DNA of 64,000 bases, taken from Hirudinaria manillensis. Its lineage: Eukaryota; Annelida; Clitellata; Hirudinida; Hirudinidae. Positions within the stretch are counted from its first letter, which is position 1. Every line of letters begins with the position of its first letter. A model generated the notes under the pieces. It searched no databases, was not told the origin of the DNA, and worked only from the letters and a program-made list of their open reading frames with translations. Position numbers and translations under genes: made by a program. This document shows positions 26,201-39,860 of the stretch, piece after piece. The stretch spans positions 2,888,501 through 2,952,500 of the forward strand of contig CM067527.1 of the NCBI GenBank assembly GCA_034509925.1, given 5' to 3'.

Positions 26201-27493
26201 TCAGTTTTTGAAAGATAATAAATTTAAATATACATTGCAAGTAGTTATTATGATGATAATTATAATAATTATTATTATTTTAATAATATTAATTAATTAA
26301 CCTTTTAATTATTATTATTATTTATTAATTAACCTTAGCCAAATAATAATGCTTTAACTTATTTTTGTTCTTATAACTAGATGCTACTAAAATCCACTCA
26401 CATTATATCATACATCTACCCACGTGGTATTACACATCCACTCACACAACACCCACCCACCTGTGCACCAGCCTCCTCCAGCATCTGTGCGTACCTCACT
26501 GTTTTGTCCACATCTTCGAACCTTCGTATTTTGCAGGTTATGGGCACTTTCAGCTCCTTGGCACAGACACTGACTGAGTGGTTAATTAATAAATAAATAA
26601 ATTAATTAATTAATTATTATTAACAACAATATTAATAACATCATTTGGAAGTATGGTTATTGTGTTTAAATGTATTTTTATTTTAAAATATTGTAAATGA
26701 AACAACTTGCTTGTTGTGAATGTCAAAAATAGTTTATATTATTAATAAAACTTCATTAATTCTCTTTAATGAATATTGTCTGACATTGTTATTGCAATCA
26801 GTTTTTAAATTGAACCAATCAAAAAAATCCGGCATATCATGATCGGATACTTAACAAGGCTTCACACAATCGAAACAATGCACCCAGTGTCTCACTCACT
26901 GTCCCCAAAACTCACCCATTTTGTAGAGGAGGTCCCATTCATCTTGAAGGAAAGATCCATAGTGACCCCTTTTTGCGATGCTCTGCGGGCATCCGATGTT
27001 CAGGTCCACAGCGTCGCATTCATCTTCGACCATCTTCGCTGCCTTCAGCAACGTTTCCGGATCATTTGCACAGAACTGTAATCGTGATAGTAATAGAGTT
27101 AAACTCAAATTAAATAATTTGTTATTCCAAATGTTCAACTTTGTTGTCTCTAAAAACATAATGTGATGTATAAAATGTAAATAGTTTCATGTTAATAGAA
27201 CACATATATGCAAAAAATACAAAAGCTATTCCAATAATTCACAAAACCTGAACAATCAAAGGCCTATCCTCAGCACAAGTGTTCATGTTGTCCCTCCTGT
27301 AGATCTGGTCCCTCACAAAGACAGACGAGTGAAGCATAGGAGTGTAGCAGAGTTCAGCACCATACCGACGGCTCAACATGCGCCATGCCAGCTCACTCTG
27401 ATCCACCATTGGGGCAACCACATATTTGGCTCCTCTCAAATCCTCGCGCCAAAAATCGAAGCCGGATCGTTTCGTTCGACTTTCTTCCGTCAT
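23254..27493 (-). CDS. DUS1L: tRNA-dihydrouridine(16/17) synthase, DUS1L type (10 exons, 501 aa)
   Basis: Exons in coding order: 27248-27493, 26916-27075, 26461-26573, 26099-26181, 25652-25900, 25362-25458, 25096-25184, 24705-24912, 24275-24350, 23254-23438; all phases agree. The enzyme reduces uridines of the tRNA D-loop using FMN and NADPH. The N-terminal TIM barrel has [32 protein letters not shown] (Cys111, the conserved Dus cysteine), [21 protein letters not shown] (flavin phosphate region) and PVFANGNIQ plus [11 protein letters not shown]. The C-terminal part carries [14 protein letters not shown], a Thr/Lys-rich stretch and a Cys cluster ([25 protein letters not shown]) matching the C-terminus of human DUS1L (473 residues). 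The final basic and acidic tail is weakly conserved. It is divergent from GALNS, with 468 bp between start codons. Confidence 0.95.
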
Positions 27494-27961
27494 AACACAA
27501 ACACAAATAACTCCAGCTGATTAAATAATTATCTCTCGGGATTGTTTGTTGACAGGTGCCGGCCAGTGGGTAGGATATATTATCGCCTTCAAAATAATAT
27601 AATTTAATTGATTAAAAGTAAACTCAATTATTTTTGCACAGAATTTTTATAAACTTAAGCTACATTAACAATTTAAATAGAGGAAACCACACTAACAAAA
27701 GTTAGTTAGTTTTGGTCAAAATTGACAAGATATTAAAGTGTGGTTGGAAAATTCATGTGCTAAATGTTACTTTGTAGACAAGCGAATTTTTCGCTTAAAA
27801 TCTACAAAATGCAATGGTCATTTCTTTATAGTAATTTCCAAAACCTCCACGAGAATAAAAGGAAAATTCGTATCCAAGAGCCACAAGCCCGTGTTGCTGC
27901 AATTGCTTGTTAAACTTCGAAGGCTGTTGGATAGTTTTGGACTCTAAAGATTGACATCGAC
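27494..27961. promoter_or_regulatory. Divergent intergenic region DUS1L / GALNS
   Basis: The 468 bp between the two start codons probably holds both promoters. It is AT-rich; no TATA box or recognised factor site stands out. Confidence 0.5.
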
Positions 27962-29433
27962 ATGCATAAGATTCTATTAATTCTTCACTTATCAATAATT
28001 CTAACTTCTGATGGATCAGTAATTAAGTTTGACCAGAAACCCTATTTTCATGTCCCTTCCAAGAAACCAAACTTCATAATAATGCTCATGGATGATGTTA
28101 GTTGAAGTTTTGCATTGTTTACTAAAACCAAATTTTGCATTCTTTAGATTTATTGATGCAGATTTAGATTTAGATCTCAGAAGTTCCACCAAATGATATA
28201 GCAGTGCTACTGATGTTGGCCTTGATCTAACAATCTGGCTGGAATAGTGTTCATATGTTGTGGCTTAACTATTAATGAACAGTTATCTAGAATTAAAAAA
28301 AAATCTTTTGAGTTATTTTTTCAGATGGGTTGGGGCGACCTTGGTTGCTATGGAAATCCAGCTCAAGAAACTCCCAATTTGGATCGGATGGCAGCAGAGG
28401 GAATGCTGTTCATGGACTTTTATTCTGCCAGTGCCATTTGCTCACCATGTTGGGAAAACACAGTTATTTGTTTGAGAATTTCAAAAGGATTTAAATACTA
28501 TTTAAATAATTTAAATATTTTTATTATAAATAAACTATGCTTTTATTAACTAATTAATTGACATTAAATTAGTTGAATCATTTTTAATTATTTTAACAAA
28601 CGTATTGCAGTTAGATCACTTTTTAAATTTAATTATCTGAATATAAATAGGCAAAATTATTTTTAAGAAATTTGTATATGCTGGTACCCATCATAATCAT
28701 GGATATTATCATTGTATTCATCATTATCATGATGATGATGATGGTGATGATGTTACTTTCCACATTATTGTCACTTCCAGTGTCATTATCATGTCCTCTC
28801 TCAATTATCTGTGGCCTGATGGTGTCAGTTTAAGTGGATGTAATCGGCTCAGAAATTGTTTGTTCTTTGTTTTTATCGAAAGAGAATCGGACTTGTTTTC
28901 TCGTGAATAATTTTACACAAATAATTTTCATATAATTCAAATTAATAAATAAATTAACAAATAATTCGATTAATAAATTAACCTATTCACAAGACGAATT
29001 TTCATGTTATTTGATGATATCTGTTTTCCCAGTTTAGACTTGAGCTTGGATACTCGTCCAAGATGTATCCGAATATGTTAATTAGCTAGATCTTAATAGC
29101 ATTAATACCATTGATACTTCATTACTCAATTAATTCCATAATTGTTTGTAAATTTTATGAAAGTTTTATTTTTCACCAGAATTATATATTTTTAAAATAT
29201 TTGCAAAATAATTTTCTTGGTGACTTCAAAAATAAAATCCAAAATAAATCATGCAAACATAAATGGCCACAAGGCAGTAATTGAAATGTTAAGTGTTTGT
29301 TCTTAAACACAGCACGTGCCTCGCTTCTCACTGGAAGACTTCCTGTCAGGAACGGATTTTATTCCACGGAATTTGCCAGGAACTGTTAGAATTAAATGTT
29401 TATTTTTGTTTGATTTGCTTAACAACAGTAATA

Positions 29434-29468
<35 letters not shown>

Positions 29469-32400
29469 AATAATAAGAAGAAGAATAATAATAATAAGAA
29501 TAATGATAACATGAATAATAACTTGAAATAGGGATAATAACGTTTGTTATTGTATTTGAACTTATAAAATCTTCGCGTACATTTACATTATTTATATTTT
29601 GCATTTTGATATTATAGCAGCACCATTAACATCATCAGCATTAATTATTCACGAGATCGTTATCATCACCAGCCTATGCTCCCCAAGAAGTCGTGGGTGG
29701 CATTCAAGAGTCCGAGCTCCTCATCTCTGAGTTGTTGAGACCAGCAGGTTACAGGAGCAAGATCATTGGGAAGTGGTGAGAACGATTGTTGATTGATTTT
29801 GATTGAATGCCAATCATCGGTTGAAAATGACTCACCAATATCACAGTATTGATGATTATATATTATATGATTCGAGCCAGGTTATCTCTAATACTAATTA
29901 TTAATTTGTTATTAATAACCAATTAATAATAATAATAATATGACCATCAGGTGTTATGTTAAAAGTTATTTAATAAGGTTAATCAATTAGTTAATTAATT
30001 AATTAATTACTAATATTGATAATAAGTTATTACTATTATACTTCCAGGCATCTTGGGCACAGGCCTGAATACCTCCCTTTGAAGCATGGATTCGATGAAT
30101 GGCTCGGAGCTCCGAACTGTCATTACAGATTTGATGGTCACTACATTCCAAACATACCCTTCTTCAAGGACGATCACATGATCGGGAGGTTGGGCCATTT
30201 TGAATTGTGGGAGGAGTTATGTTAATTGTCAAAGTCTATGTAAGTAAGGAAGTAATTTATAGGTTTGGTATAATTCAGAAAAAGTGATTTGATTTTTGGA
30301 AATTGATTTGAGAAAAATTTATTGATTTATTTGATTAGAATTTATTAAAGATTATAACGGGTAACAATTATTTATTTTTTATTCCATTTAAGATATTACG
30401 AAGAAGTGAAAATCGATGACAAACTCGGACTCTCCAATCTGACACAGCTGTACACAGAGGTACAAATCCACATTTGACTCATGCATATTTATGATCCATG
30501 CTAAAGAACATCATTATAATAAATGAATATGCATTCTGACAGGAGGCCATAGAGTTCATTCAGAGGCAGAATGCCAAGAAGCAGCCCTTCTTCCTCTATT
30601 GGACACCTGATAGTAGCCACACCCCCTTATTTGCATCTGAAAGATTCAGAGAGAAGAGCAAGAGAGGACTGTGAGTAACTGGACATAATTAATATTAATC
30701 ATTGGTAATATTTTGTTAACAAGTTAATTGATGCATTACTTGATTAAATTATGAACATTTTGCATCTGTTATCAATGAATTTTAGGTGTTTTAAGAGGCT
30801 AATTTTGTGTGTTAAATATTCTAGAGAGGCATCAACTTTTGCATTGTTTGGCTTGGAAGGTCTCCATTTTGGTATTAATTTCACTTTTTTCTTTGGACGA
30901 AGCTACGGAGACGTCGTCATGGAGATCGACCACGGAGTCGGAAGAATCATGGAAGAGCTGAGAAGATTGAAGATCGAAAACGACACTTTTGTCTTCTTTT
31001 CCTCTGACAACGGTGCTGCCACCTACGCATACGAAGAAGGTTAGTGATGAATCATCACCGATACATACAAATCTAAACTTATAACATTAGTATAATTGGT
31101 TTCTTTAAGTTAGATAAACATTTGTATTGATTTGTTAATTAATGAAAAAAAAAACTGAAGAAATTAAAAATTATTAATATTAATATTATTATTATAATAA
31201 GTATTATTCTGTGATTGTTATACATTGACGTGAAATGATTGATTGCAGGTGATGGAGTAGTTCACTTAATTATTCATTAACCTTTCATTGACAATAATAA
31301 CGAATATTCATGAACCACATAGTCTCGTGAATAACCAGAAGCCCGCCCTGTTGACCTTTGACAGGTGGAAGCAATGGACCTTTCCTGTGTGGGAAGCAGA
31401 CGACATTCGAGGGGGGAATGAGGGAACCTGGAATTGCCTGGTGGCCTGGAAAGATTAAACCTTCACAGGTTGGTTTAAAAATAATTCACTATTCTTTCTC
31501 TTCAGCCATTCTTTTGAATGTTTCATGCACTCGTGTGCATGCAGAGAGATCACGCATGTGAATGGCCAATTATTGAATAATGCTTTTCATGAGCCATCCC
31601 CATTTTGTGATCAGTTGAAATTCATCATGGAATGATATGTTAAACTCCTCGGTGCTAACCTGCTAACTTATAGTAATAGTTATGAATGCATGACCTTTTG
31701 AGATGCACTGGCTGACCTTTGTGCCAATCATAAATTAATCATAAATCAATTTCGGTCAAAAAAAGGGAGCTTAGAAAGTATCGTGGTTTCAGTTTTTAAC
31801 TTTTCTTAACTCGAGGTGCACACAAAACCTGCAAGTCTCATGGATCTTCTGCCAACTTTGGCGGACCTCGCTGAGGTTCAACTGCCGAAGAATCTGATCC
31901 TGGACGGTGAAAGTCTGAAGAGGATTTTGTTGAAGGATGAGGAGGAAAGTATTTCGAGGTCATTTTTTTAAAACTTGATTTGCAATTTAATTACTAATTT
32001 AATGCATCGTTAACATATTATTTTTTTAACAAGATATAATTATTATTTTTTATTTCTAAAAAATTTACATTTCAAATGTATTGTGCTAAATCTCATAATA
32101 TGTTGTTATTATTATTATATATTTTATTTATTTATTTGAAATTTCTTCTGCTTACAGACCCATCTTCTATTACCGTGGCAACACCCTGTTTAACATCAGG
32201 TATGGTGATTACAAACTCCACTACTACACCTGGGCCACTCCATTGGAAGCCCAGCAGCAGGTGAGATGGACCGAACGAATGAATGAAAGGATGGATGGAT
32301 GGATGAGTGAAATTAATGTTTGTTATTGCCTTAAGAATGTTTCCTTCGAATTGAGGTTGATTTAACTTTAGGTGGATATTCAGTGAAAAATGCCTAAAAA

Positions 32401-33352
32401 TAAAACTAGAAACAAAGAATTTTAAATCTTAATTAAAAAATATCATAATATTAAATAAAAATAATAAATTTAAAAAAATAAAATGATATGTTACGTAGAC
32501 ATTATTACATAACAAGTCATTGTACTACATAAATCCTATTATGCTCATTAATCACGAAAAACATGTTGAATCACAAATCAGCTCAACTACTACATAATTC
32601 CTAACAATTCCAAAACCAAAACAGGGATACGAATACTGTCCGGGTCAACAAGTGCACGGGGTAACGACCAGCAACCTCACCGACCACTCTGCCAACCCCC
32701 TCCTCTTCCACTTGGGGAGAGACCCTGGGGAGAAAATGCCCATAAAGTGACTTATGAATATATATATATATATATATATATCTTTCAGATTCAGAATTTG
32801 ATTAAATAATTCTAAAGTGATGAAGTGGTTACATAATAAAAATGTTATCATTTGATGTAACATTTGATATTATTTAACATTTAAATCAAGAAAACAAAAT
32901 AGAAAAACAAATAAACAAAGATTTATGCTTGAAGGTTAATTTACCGATTACAAAATAAAAGTACTTAACAAAATCACTTAACAGTTCCAGTACGAACGAG
33001 TACAGAGACACTGTGGTCATATTCAGTCAGGTGCTAAAAAGACACTTAAACAACATGAAGTTTGGCAAGCCACAACTGGAGTGGTGTGATCAAGGTGTAC
33101 AGGTGAGTAAGGACACAAACCACAATGAATCATCATCACCACCACCACCACCAATCTATCAACCATGGAATAATTATCCAATCAATTCATTAAACTCAAC
33201 AATATGTTCCTAAGTAATCAACCATGTTTGACAATCATCGATGACTTGAAATTTATCTTTAAAAGAATTGGTCTCCACCTGGTTGTGAAAAGGTGAACCA
33301 GTGCCTCCCGACACCTGTATCGGAGCCGTACAAGTGTTCCTGGCCTTACTGA
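27962..33352 (+). CDS. GALNS: N-acetylgalactosamine-6-sulfatase (14 exons, 527 aa)
   Basis: Exons: 27962-28096, 28325-28448, 29313-29384, 29673-29775, 30048-30188, 30393-30459, 30543-30670, 30903-31039, 31365-31468, 31816-31958, 32158-32260, 32625-32746, 32985-33102, 33266-33352; phases agree. Lysosomal sulfatase that removes 6-sulfate from galactose of keratan sulfate and GalNAc of chondroitin-6-sulfate (family knowledge). Seen: signal peptide ([14 protein letters not shown]), metal ligands in LMDDMGWGDLG, the formylglycine motif CSPSR split between exons 2 and 3, [57 protein letters not shown], then [11 protein letters not shown] and the C-terminal NWSPPGCEK. The length matches human GALNS (522). 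All recognised catalytic motifs are intact. Confidence 0.95.
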
Positions 33353-34244
33353 TTCTCCCCTGCCCCCTACTTCCTCAACTCCTGGGAATTTTTCTGAAGC
33401 GATTTGCACCTTCCCTCGGCCGAACCTCGTTTCATGATGCCTTTAACATTTCTTATTATATGCACAACATTTTTTAGTTCATTGATTCAATCGTAGTCTT
33501 TTGTAAAACCAGTCTTTTTAGTGGAGCACTTTTTTCCAGCAGTTTGCATTTTGTAATTGAAAGTCAATGATGTCATCTTTATAATGTTGTTGTTCTTTAT
33601 GTTTTACACCTTTTGATTGTCAAATGCAACAATTGCACAGTTGTTAAGCTGTTGTTGTTGTTAGCTTGGAAATAGCAGAGTTGCCTTCTTTTTTAATCTC
33701 GTGGTTTTTGAAGTTTGTTTTTAACCGTCGAGCGACTTGAATGCCGGATTTGGAATTTGCCTCGTTTGTTAAACATTGAAGTGATTTGTATTTCCTTGGT
33801 ACGAATAAAATTAAATTTCTGCTTTTTCCAAGAAGGAAAGTAATAAAAGAATGCTTGTAGAATATGCAAAGTTAAATATTGATTACAAAAGCAACAAGAT
33901 TTAGGCATAAAAACTTTTGGAGTATATTCAACTAATCCAAACATCTCAGACCAAAACTGACAAAAATTTCCGATGTTAATTTATTCTGTCAACCTGGTCT
34001 TTCTGTTCACAGTTTACAGTGAATACAACACAAAAAAAAAACCTATCTCAACATTCACATTTAATGGTAACACTACTGAACCAGAGCGCATCGTCGTCTA
34101 ACGTGGGTTGCATTTTATGGGCATCACCAAATTAATAAAAGTGAATTATTTCGTTAAAATAAAAAAAAAATCCACAATTGAAGTTACAAACAATGACAAC
34201 TCTGAAGCAACATTTCCTGGAAAATGGATGACTTTTTTAAACTG
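33353..34244. other. Convergent 3' region GALNS / HSBP1
   Basis: No gene seen. Candidate poly(A) hexamers for GALNS are AATAAA at 33804-33809 and 33842-33847. A TTTATT at 33980-33985 could serve HSBP1 on the minus strand. Confidence 0.55.
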
Positions 34245-34794
34245 TCAAGCGTTAGTCGAGGGTGGAAGTGGGGGCCTCTCGTCCACGGCAGCCTGGGTGG
34301 AAAGTTCAGCAATGTTCTTTTCCAACTCATCTATTCTCTGAGACATAAGATCTAGTGAAATGGCCTAAGTTAAGGATCAAATACCAGATGTTTACTACTT
34401 TTTCCTCAAAGTTTAACTCAATGTTACTGGTTTCTATAAGCATCTGTTTGTGAAGTAATAAACAAATAAAGCTACCTTTGAAGTTCTTAGAAAATGATTT
34501 GCTTAATAGTTAAAGGATATTTTTACCCAATATCTGGTCAGAGGCTGCTTCAAACTTTTCCTCCATTTGTTGGAAAAAGTTTTGCATCTAAAAAAAAGAT
34601 GTACTTGCTATAAAACATCAGGTAACATTTATTGGCACAATCTTTTAATGTGACTTAAATAGTAAAAACAAGCTAGACATTCCCAAGGATGGTGAACTCA
34701 CAAATTGAGTTAGATCTTGGTAATTCATATCATCAGCGTTATTTTCACCACTTTTATTGACAATTTTATTTTTTTCTGGACCATTTGAAGCCAT
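34245..34794 (-). CDS. HSBP1: Heat shock factor-binding protein 1 (3 exons, 86 aa)
   Basis: Exons 34702-34794, 34527-34587, 34245-34351 join in phases 0 and 1 to 86 residues; human HSBP1 has 76. The core YQDLTQF, MQNFFQQMEEKFEAASDQIL and LMSQRIDELEKNIAELSTQA is the conserved single coiled-coil of the family, with hydrophobic heptads from about residue 25 to 75. HSBP1 forms trimers, binds the trimerisation coiled coil of HSF1 to dampen the heat-shock response, and is related to the WASH complex assembly factor role described for it. The N-terminal 24 residues and the Pro-rich tail are poorly conserved. Its start is 847 bp from the syntaxin start, in divergent orientation. Confidence 0.93.
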
Positions 34795-35641
34795 TCTCAA
34801 CAGCAAACACCCGCAGAAATATCAACTCGAGCAAAAAACAACGCAAGTATTATTCACAAAGTGCGTTCTACAAAACAAGTTATACAAGTAGTTGGTGGTT
34901 GTGATACTAATAAAGGTTTCCTAGTAAAAATAAAAAAAATTTAATAATTTTTAACAAAATAAAAAAAAACATATAGATTATATGTTTAAACAAAATAATA
35001 GAAATGTGTTAATCGACAACTACCAGAGACTGGCACTTCGATTTTCCTATCATTTTCCTATTCATCAGTGAAATGAAGCTCATAAATTCTCAAGGTTAAT
35101 GTAAATTTTATAGCCTCCATTTTTTTAGCAGTGTAAGTTTGCCGATTTATGTTACCTAAAACTTATCCATTAAGTAGTTATTATTCTGGACATAACAGAT
35201 ACAATAGCAATAATGAATATTTATAGTAAAATTATTAAAAAACTTCATTATGAAACATCCCATAAAATTCTTCTTTGGTTGTGAAACTAAGCTGGATGGA
35301 ATGAAACAAATATTTTAGTCCTTAGTTTTTACTTTAACAGCATTAGCCAATATTATGTTTAATTTTTAAAATTTAAGTACCTGATAATATTTTATATAGT
35401 TTACTTTATTATTTGCAAGGCCACATTTTACCTTTATCGGAATCAACTGACCTGTGTTTACTTGTGGATTTTTATATTTTTAGTAAGTCGCAGGGACGTT
35501 ATAAGTTTTTTAAAGTTGATTTCTATTATTGATTGTGTTTAGGATTTACTCACATTTTGTATCCACATTTGTTTAGACAATCCGTCTTTTAGGTGCTCAG
35601 AGGATCCTCCCCCAAAAGAACTTTACTTGTCCACGTAAATC
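34795..35641. promoter_or_regulatory. Divergent intergenic region HSBP1 / syntaxin
   Basis: About 850 bp of AT-rich sequence with no exon detected. It presumably contains both promoters; no specific site could be assigned. Confidence 0.45.
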
Positions 35642-37833
35642 ATGGCTTCAGGTAGTAAAAAAAAAATAACTAAATTGATATTTGTTCATTAAAATGGCTT
35701 TTATTTTCTTGAGGTTCAAGTAGTTTCCAACGTTTATCTCAAGACATTTCCAATAACATTTACAAGATTTCCAGCAATGGTATGTTAAAATCATGCTTTA
35801 TTTGTCGTGATATTCTTTAAAATAACATTTTTCTTGTTTTCCAGTTACCCAACTTCAGTCCATACAGAAACAACTGCTATCTGGAAAGACTGATGCTGAA
35901 CTAAAATCCAAATTGTAGGTTTATGGGATATAATTTTTGTTTGTTTGATTGCATTCATAAGCATTAAAGTCTCATTTTTAATAATGACCCAAGACCCAAT
36001 TATAGTTATTCTTGGAATATTTACAGTCATGATCTTCAGCATTACACTCACCAATTGGCCACAGAAACCAGTTCAAAGGTGAAGGAGCTGACAAACTACC
36101 AGGGCTCCGATGTTGACCAGGTAAACCTTTGTAGATTAATAATTAATTACTATTAATAACGAATGCATAATAACCTAATAAGTTATTATTATTGCTGTAA
36201 TTATTATTACTCACTACTGGTAATTATGATTTAATAATTATTCTGAATAATATATCTATAAATATCATTAGCAATACTTTTGCATAGCATGGGCTTAGAA
36301 GGTCTTTGAAACATTTGCATTGCTATTGTCCAAGAATGCAATCCTTTAAGCATAACTCAATGGCTGCTTGGTCTGACTGATCTTTCAAAGCCAATGCAAT
36401 ACAATACAATGCAATACAATGCAATACAATACAATGCCATACAATACAATACAATACAATACAATGCAATACAATGCAATACAATACAATACATTGCAAT
36501 GCAATACAATACATTGCAATGCGATGTTTTACTTTCTATTTATTTATTTTATTTATTTTTTTTTTTAAATTTTCTCAAAAATCTTGAAAAGAGGACGCAG
36601 AAGTTCCAGAAGGAGAGACTGTTGAATGAGTTCACCAAAGTCCTGAACACTTTCCAAACAATTCAAAGACAGGAGAAGGACTTGGAGAAAAGAGCCATCA
36701 GTTCCAGAGTCTCTGTGAGGGTCATCATCAGCGTCGTCATCGTCGTCGTCATTGTCATCATCATCATCACTTTATTTCACATTTTTTGCCTGTTGTTGTT
36801 GTTGTCGTGTGTCATTTTGTGATTAACTTGTGAATTTCAAATTTATAGTATTATAACATTCATTGTTAGCATATATTATAATATGACGTGACTTAATCCA
36901 ACATCCATTTTTTAGAATCCATTTGATGACATCGGAGCTCCTGGTGAATTTGAACAGAAGTGAGTTGAAAATATCTGAAAATTGATTTTTCATTCTTATA
37001 ATAATAAATAATAAATAATAATATTAATAAATAATAGTAATAAATAAATAATAATAATAAGTTATTTATATGGTGAAGTGCACATGATCTACAGGGGCGC
37101 TATTCAACCCTTCAGATTTACAGTTGTTTAGAAATACCTCGTTACATCTTTTTAAGATGCCTTTTTAAGTGATTTTGTTAAAAAATTCTGAAATTAACTT
37201 AAGATTTACTAAATTAAATTAAAGAATATGATCTTTTGAGAATGACGTTGTTGATAATGATAATGATGAGGATGATGATGATGATGCTGAGCATTGCTGA
37301 TAGCAGGGGTTACCAAGGTCAGACAATGGTTCAGGTTGATGCCTCTGAGGTGGACATGGAAATACTGAGGGAGAGAGACGATGCTTTGGTCAAACTTGAG
37401 GTTAGGTCTTGTTATTCGAAAATGAGAGATCATCATTGCTGATGGTCTTGCTCGTTGTTATCATTACCACTTGCCTCTCATCATCATCATCATCATCAAC
37501 AATCATCATCGTCGCCATCACCATCATCAATCATCATCATTATCGTCATCATCATAATCATGGTCATCAATAACCAATTGGTTAGAATCTATGAAGTTGT
37601 CATTGTGCATTGTCGACTCGTGTTGTTGACAAGCAACACAAGTTTCTAATAATAAGCAACACAAGTCAACCTCTCGCCAAGGATTGTCGCCCGTCGCCAT
37701 CGGCAACGTGTCTCCTTGCGTGTTTCTTAAATTTTTTTTCTTGTTTTCAAAAAACAGTCAGACATCTCGGATGTCAATCAGATATTCAAGGATCTCAGCA
37801 TTCTGGTCCACCAGCAGGGAGAAGTTATAGGTA

Positions 37834-37886
<53 letters not shown>

Positions 37887-39219
37887 TTATCCTCGTTATT
37901 TTTTACTGCAATGATGATGACGAGGATGATGATGTTGACTGTATTACTCCTACTGCTGCTGATGATGATAATGATGACAACAGCGATGATGATTGTAATA
38001 ATGGTAAACTACGATGCCTAGATGAGACATGTTTATAGTGATCATGATGATGGTTAACGTTGGTGAAATGATCACAAACGATCATTAGAACGACGAGAAC
38101 AGATTTTCCGATGGATTTTTTGTGTCGAGATGAGTCACTCGTCAGTTCAACACCTGTTCAGGATGTTTATCTTTATTATCACTCGATGATTAGCTATTAA
38201 CACTCACAGGCTATTTTAAGATTCACTGGTCGTTAGGTGTGCTAATGATGAGGTGTGATGAGGTATGATGATGGTGAAGATGACAACGATGAAGAACGAC
38301 GATGATGGCGACTATGGTATTGTCATCATATATAGTCACGAGTTGCTAATGATGACGACGTTGACATCTTCAGAGACCATCGAGGACAACGTGGTGTCAG
38401 CAGCTGTTCATGTCGAGCAGGGAACCGAGGAGCTGCAGAAGGCCAGGAAACACCAGGTTAGATGACATTCCTGTCAATAACAACATAAATTATTAATATT
38501 ACTAATATTATTATTATTATTATTATCATAAAATTTTATTACCATAAAAATAATAATAATAATAATAACCATGATATTAGTTATATATTCAAAGTAATTT
38601 TTATGACACCATGCATGGCTGACAATGCATTGCATTTCCTCCAAACTTACTTTAATATCCTGATGTCAGGGCTTCATGGATTATTATTATTAAATTAGAA
38701 TTTATCAATAATTATAGAATAATATCAATAATTATAGAATAATATCAATAATTAAAGAATAATATCAATATTCAATGATACGATTATCATTTCAGACCAG
38801 TGCTAGAAAGAAGAAGCTCATCATATTGATCATCGTCCTCGTCGTCATCATCATCATCGCCATCATCCTCGGGGTCAAGCTGAAGAACGTGAGTGACCCT
38901 GTCATATTATAATTTACCATCTTACTAACCTAATTTTAAGCTGATAAATATATTAATGAGTTAAAAGTTAATTATTCAAGCTGTAAATCATTATGAAATT
39001 AAATTCGATTAACATTACTGAGAAAATAACATCTTAGGTTATATTTACTTTCACAACTGATGATTGGTTAGTTATTATTAATATTATTACTATTGTTATT
39101 GTTATTTTCAATGGAAATTGTTTAATAATTTGTCAGTTTAAAGCTAATTAATATTCATAAAATTAATGCAAACGATCATCAACACAGCTCGTTATCGATT
39201 TGTTTTCTTCCTACAGTGA
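35642..39219 (+). CDS. STX7: Endosomal Qa-SNARE, syntaxin-7/12 type (11 exons, 250 aa)
   Basis: Exons: 35642-35651, 35714-35779, 35845-35914, 36027-36120, 36592-36714, 36916-36959, 37307-37400, 37758-37830, 38374-38456, 38796-38888, 39217-39219; phases agree. Seen: N-terminal FQRLSQDISNNIYKIS and the Habc bundle, RTQKFQKERLLNEF, a linker NPFDDIGAPGEF, and the SNARE motif from about residue 150 to 215 with NQIFKDLSILVHQQGE, placing the zero-layer glutamine at Gln187. A C-terminal anchor follows (LIILIIVLVVIIIIAIILGV, 227-246) after a basic patch. Syntaxins 7 and 12 drive fusion among early and late endosomes. Human STX7 has 261 and STX12 276 residues; which orthologue this is cannot be decided by eye. 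The last exon contributes only the stop codon; reading through the donor would instead add VSDPVIL. Confidence 0.93.
36394..36520. repeat. (AATAC/AATGC)n pentanucleotide array in syntaxin intron
   Basis: Mixed copies of AATAC, AATGC and CATTGC over about 125 bp, ending about 70 bp before the exon at 36592. Confidence 0.85.
37836..37895. repeat. (ATT)n microsatellite in syntaxin intron
   Basis: TTATTATTATTATT run immediately after the exon ending at 37830. Confidence 0.8.
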
Positions 39220-39681
39220 GGCCGTGGGAGTTGCAAGCGCAAGCACGCAACGGCACGTAAAGTTTTACCTGATGGCTTTTAAACGTGTTAATTCTTTTTA
39301 ATAATTCTCACAAATGCAATCCGACGTTCGATCGTGTCAACACTTCGATCGAACTGATTCCCGATGACGATCCTAATGACTTTTGTAATTGCTTGTGAAA
39401 TTTGTTCTTGTGATATGCTTTACAATGAAATATGTTATCAGAGCCACACATAGTTTTTAAGTACTCGTAGTACTTGTTTGATTCTTGTTCGTTGGTTTTT
39501 TTTTTTTTTGATAGTGCAATCAGTGTTGACTTGAAGCTGTTAAGAAGCTGATTAACAATGCCATCTGATATCAACAAAACCTCCAGAGTTTGTTAAGCGA
39601 ATCATTTTGAATTTTGAATCGGGTCTCCTTTTCAATGCTCAAAATTTATATTATACAGAAAGTTTCCAAAACAATGTCTCA

Positions 39682-39698
39682 TTTATTGAACCAATAAA
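39682..39698. terminator. Opposed poly(A) signals of syntaxin and PLGRKT
   Basis: AATAAA on the plus strand (39693-39698) fits the syntaxin mRNA. TTTATT (39682-39687) reads AATAAA on the minus strand and fits PLGRKT, whose stop is at 39861. If both are used, the two convergent 3' UTRs overlap. Confidence 0.5.
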
Positions 39699-39860
39699 AT
39701 ACTAACTAATAATTTTCAATAATAAGAAAAAAATAAATCATCCAGCAATTCTGCTAAATAGATTCAAAAATACAAGACATCAACTAAAAGTGTCAGAAGC
39801 GAGAGCCAAGAGCAAAACTTGAGATCCCTCGTTCGTGCAGGGTGAATTCCAGAAGAGATT

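Noticed and set aside
28449..28549. Reading GALNS exon 2 onward past CSP into a stop
   Set aside because: It would lose the essential CSPSR motif; splicing at 28448 to 29313 restores it with correct phase.
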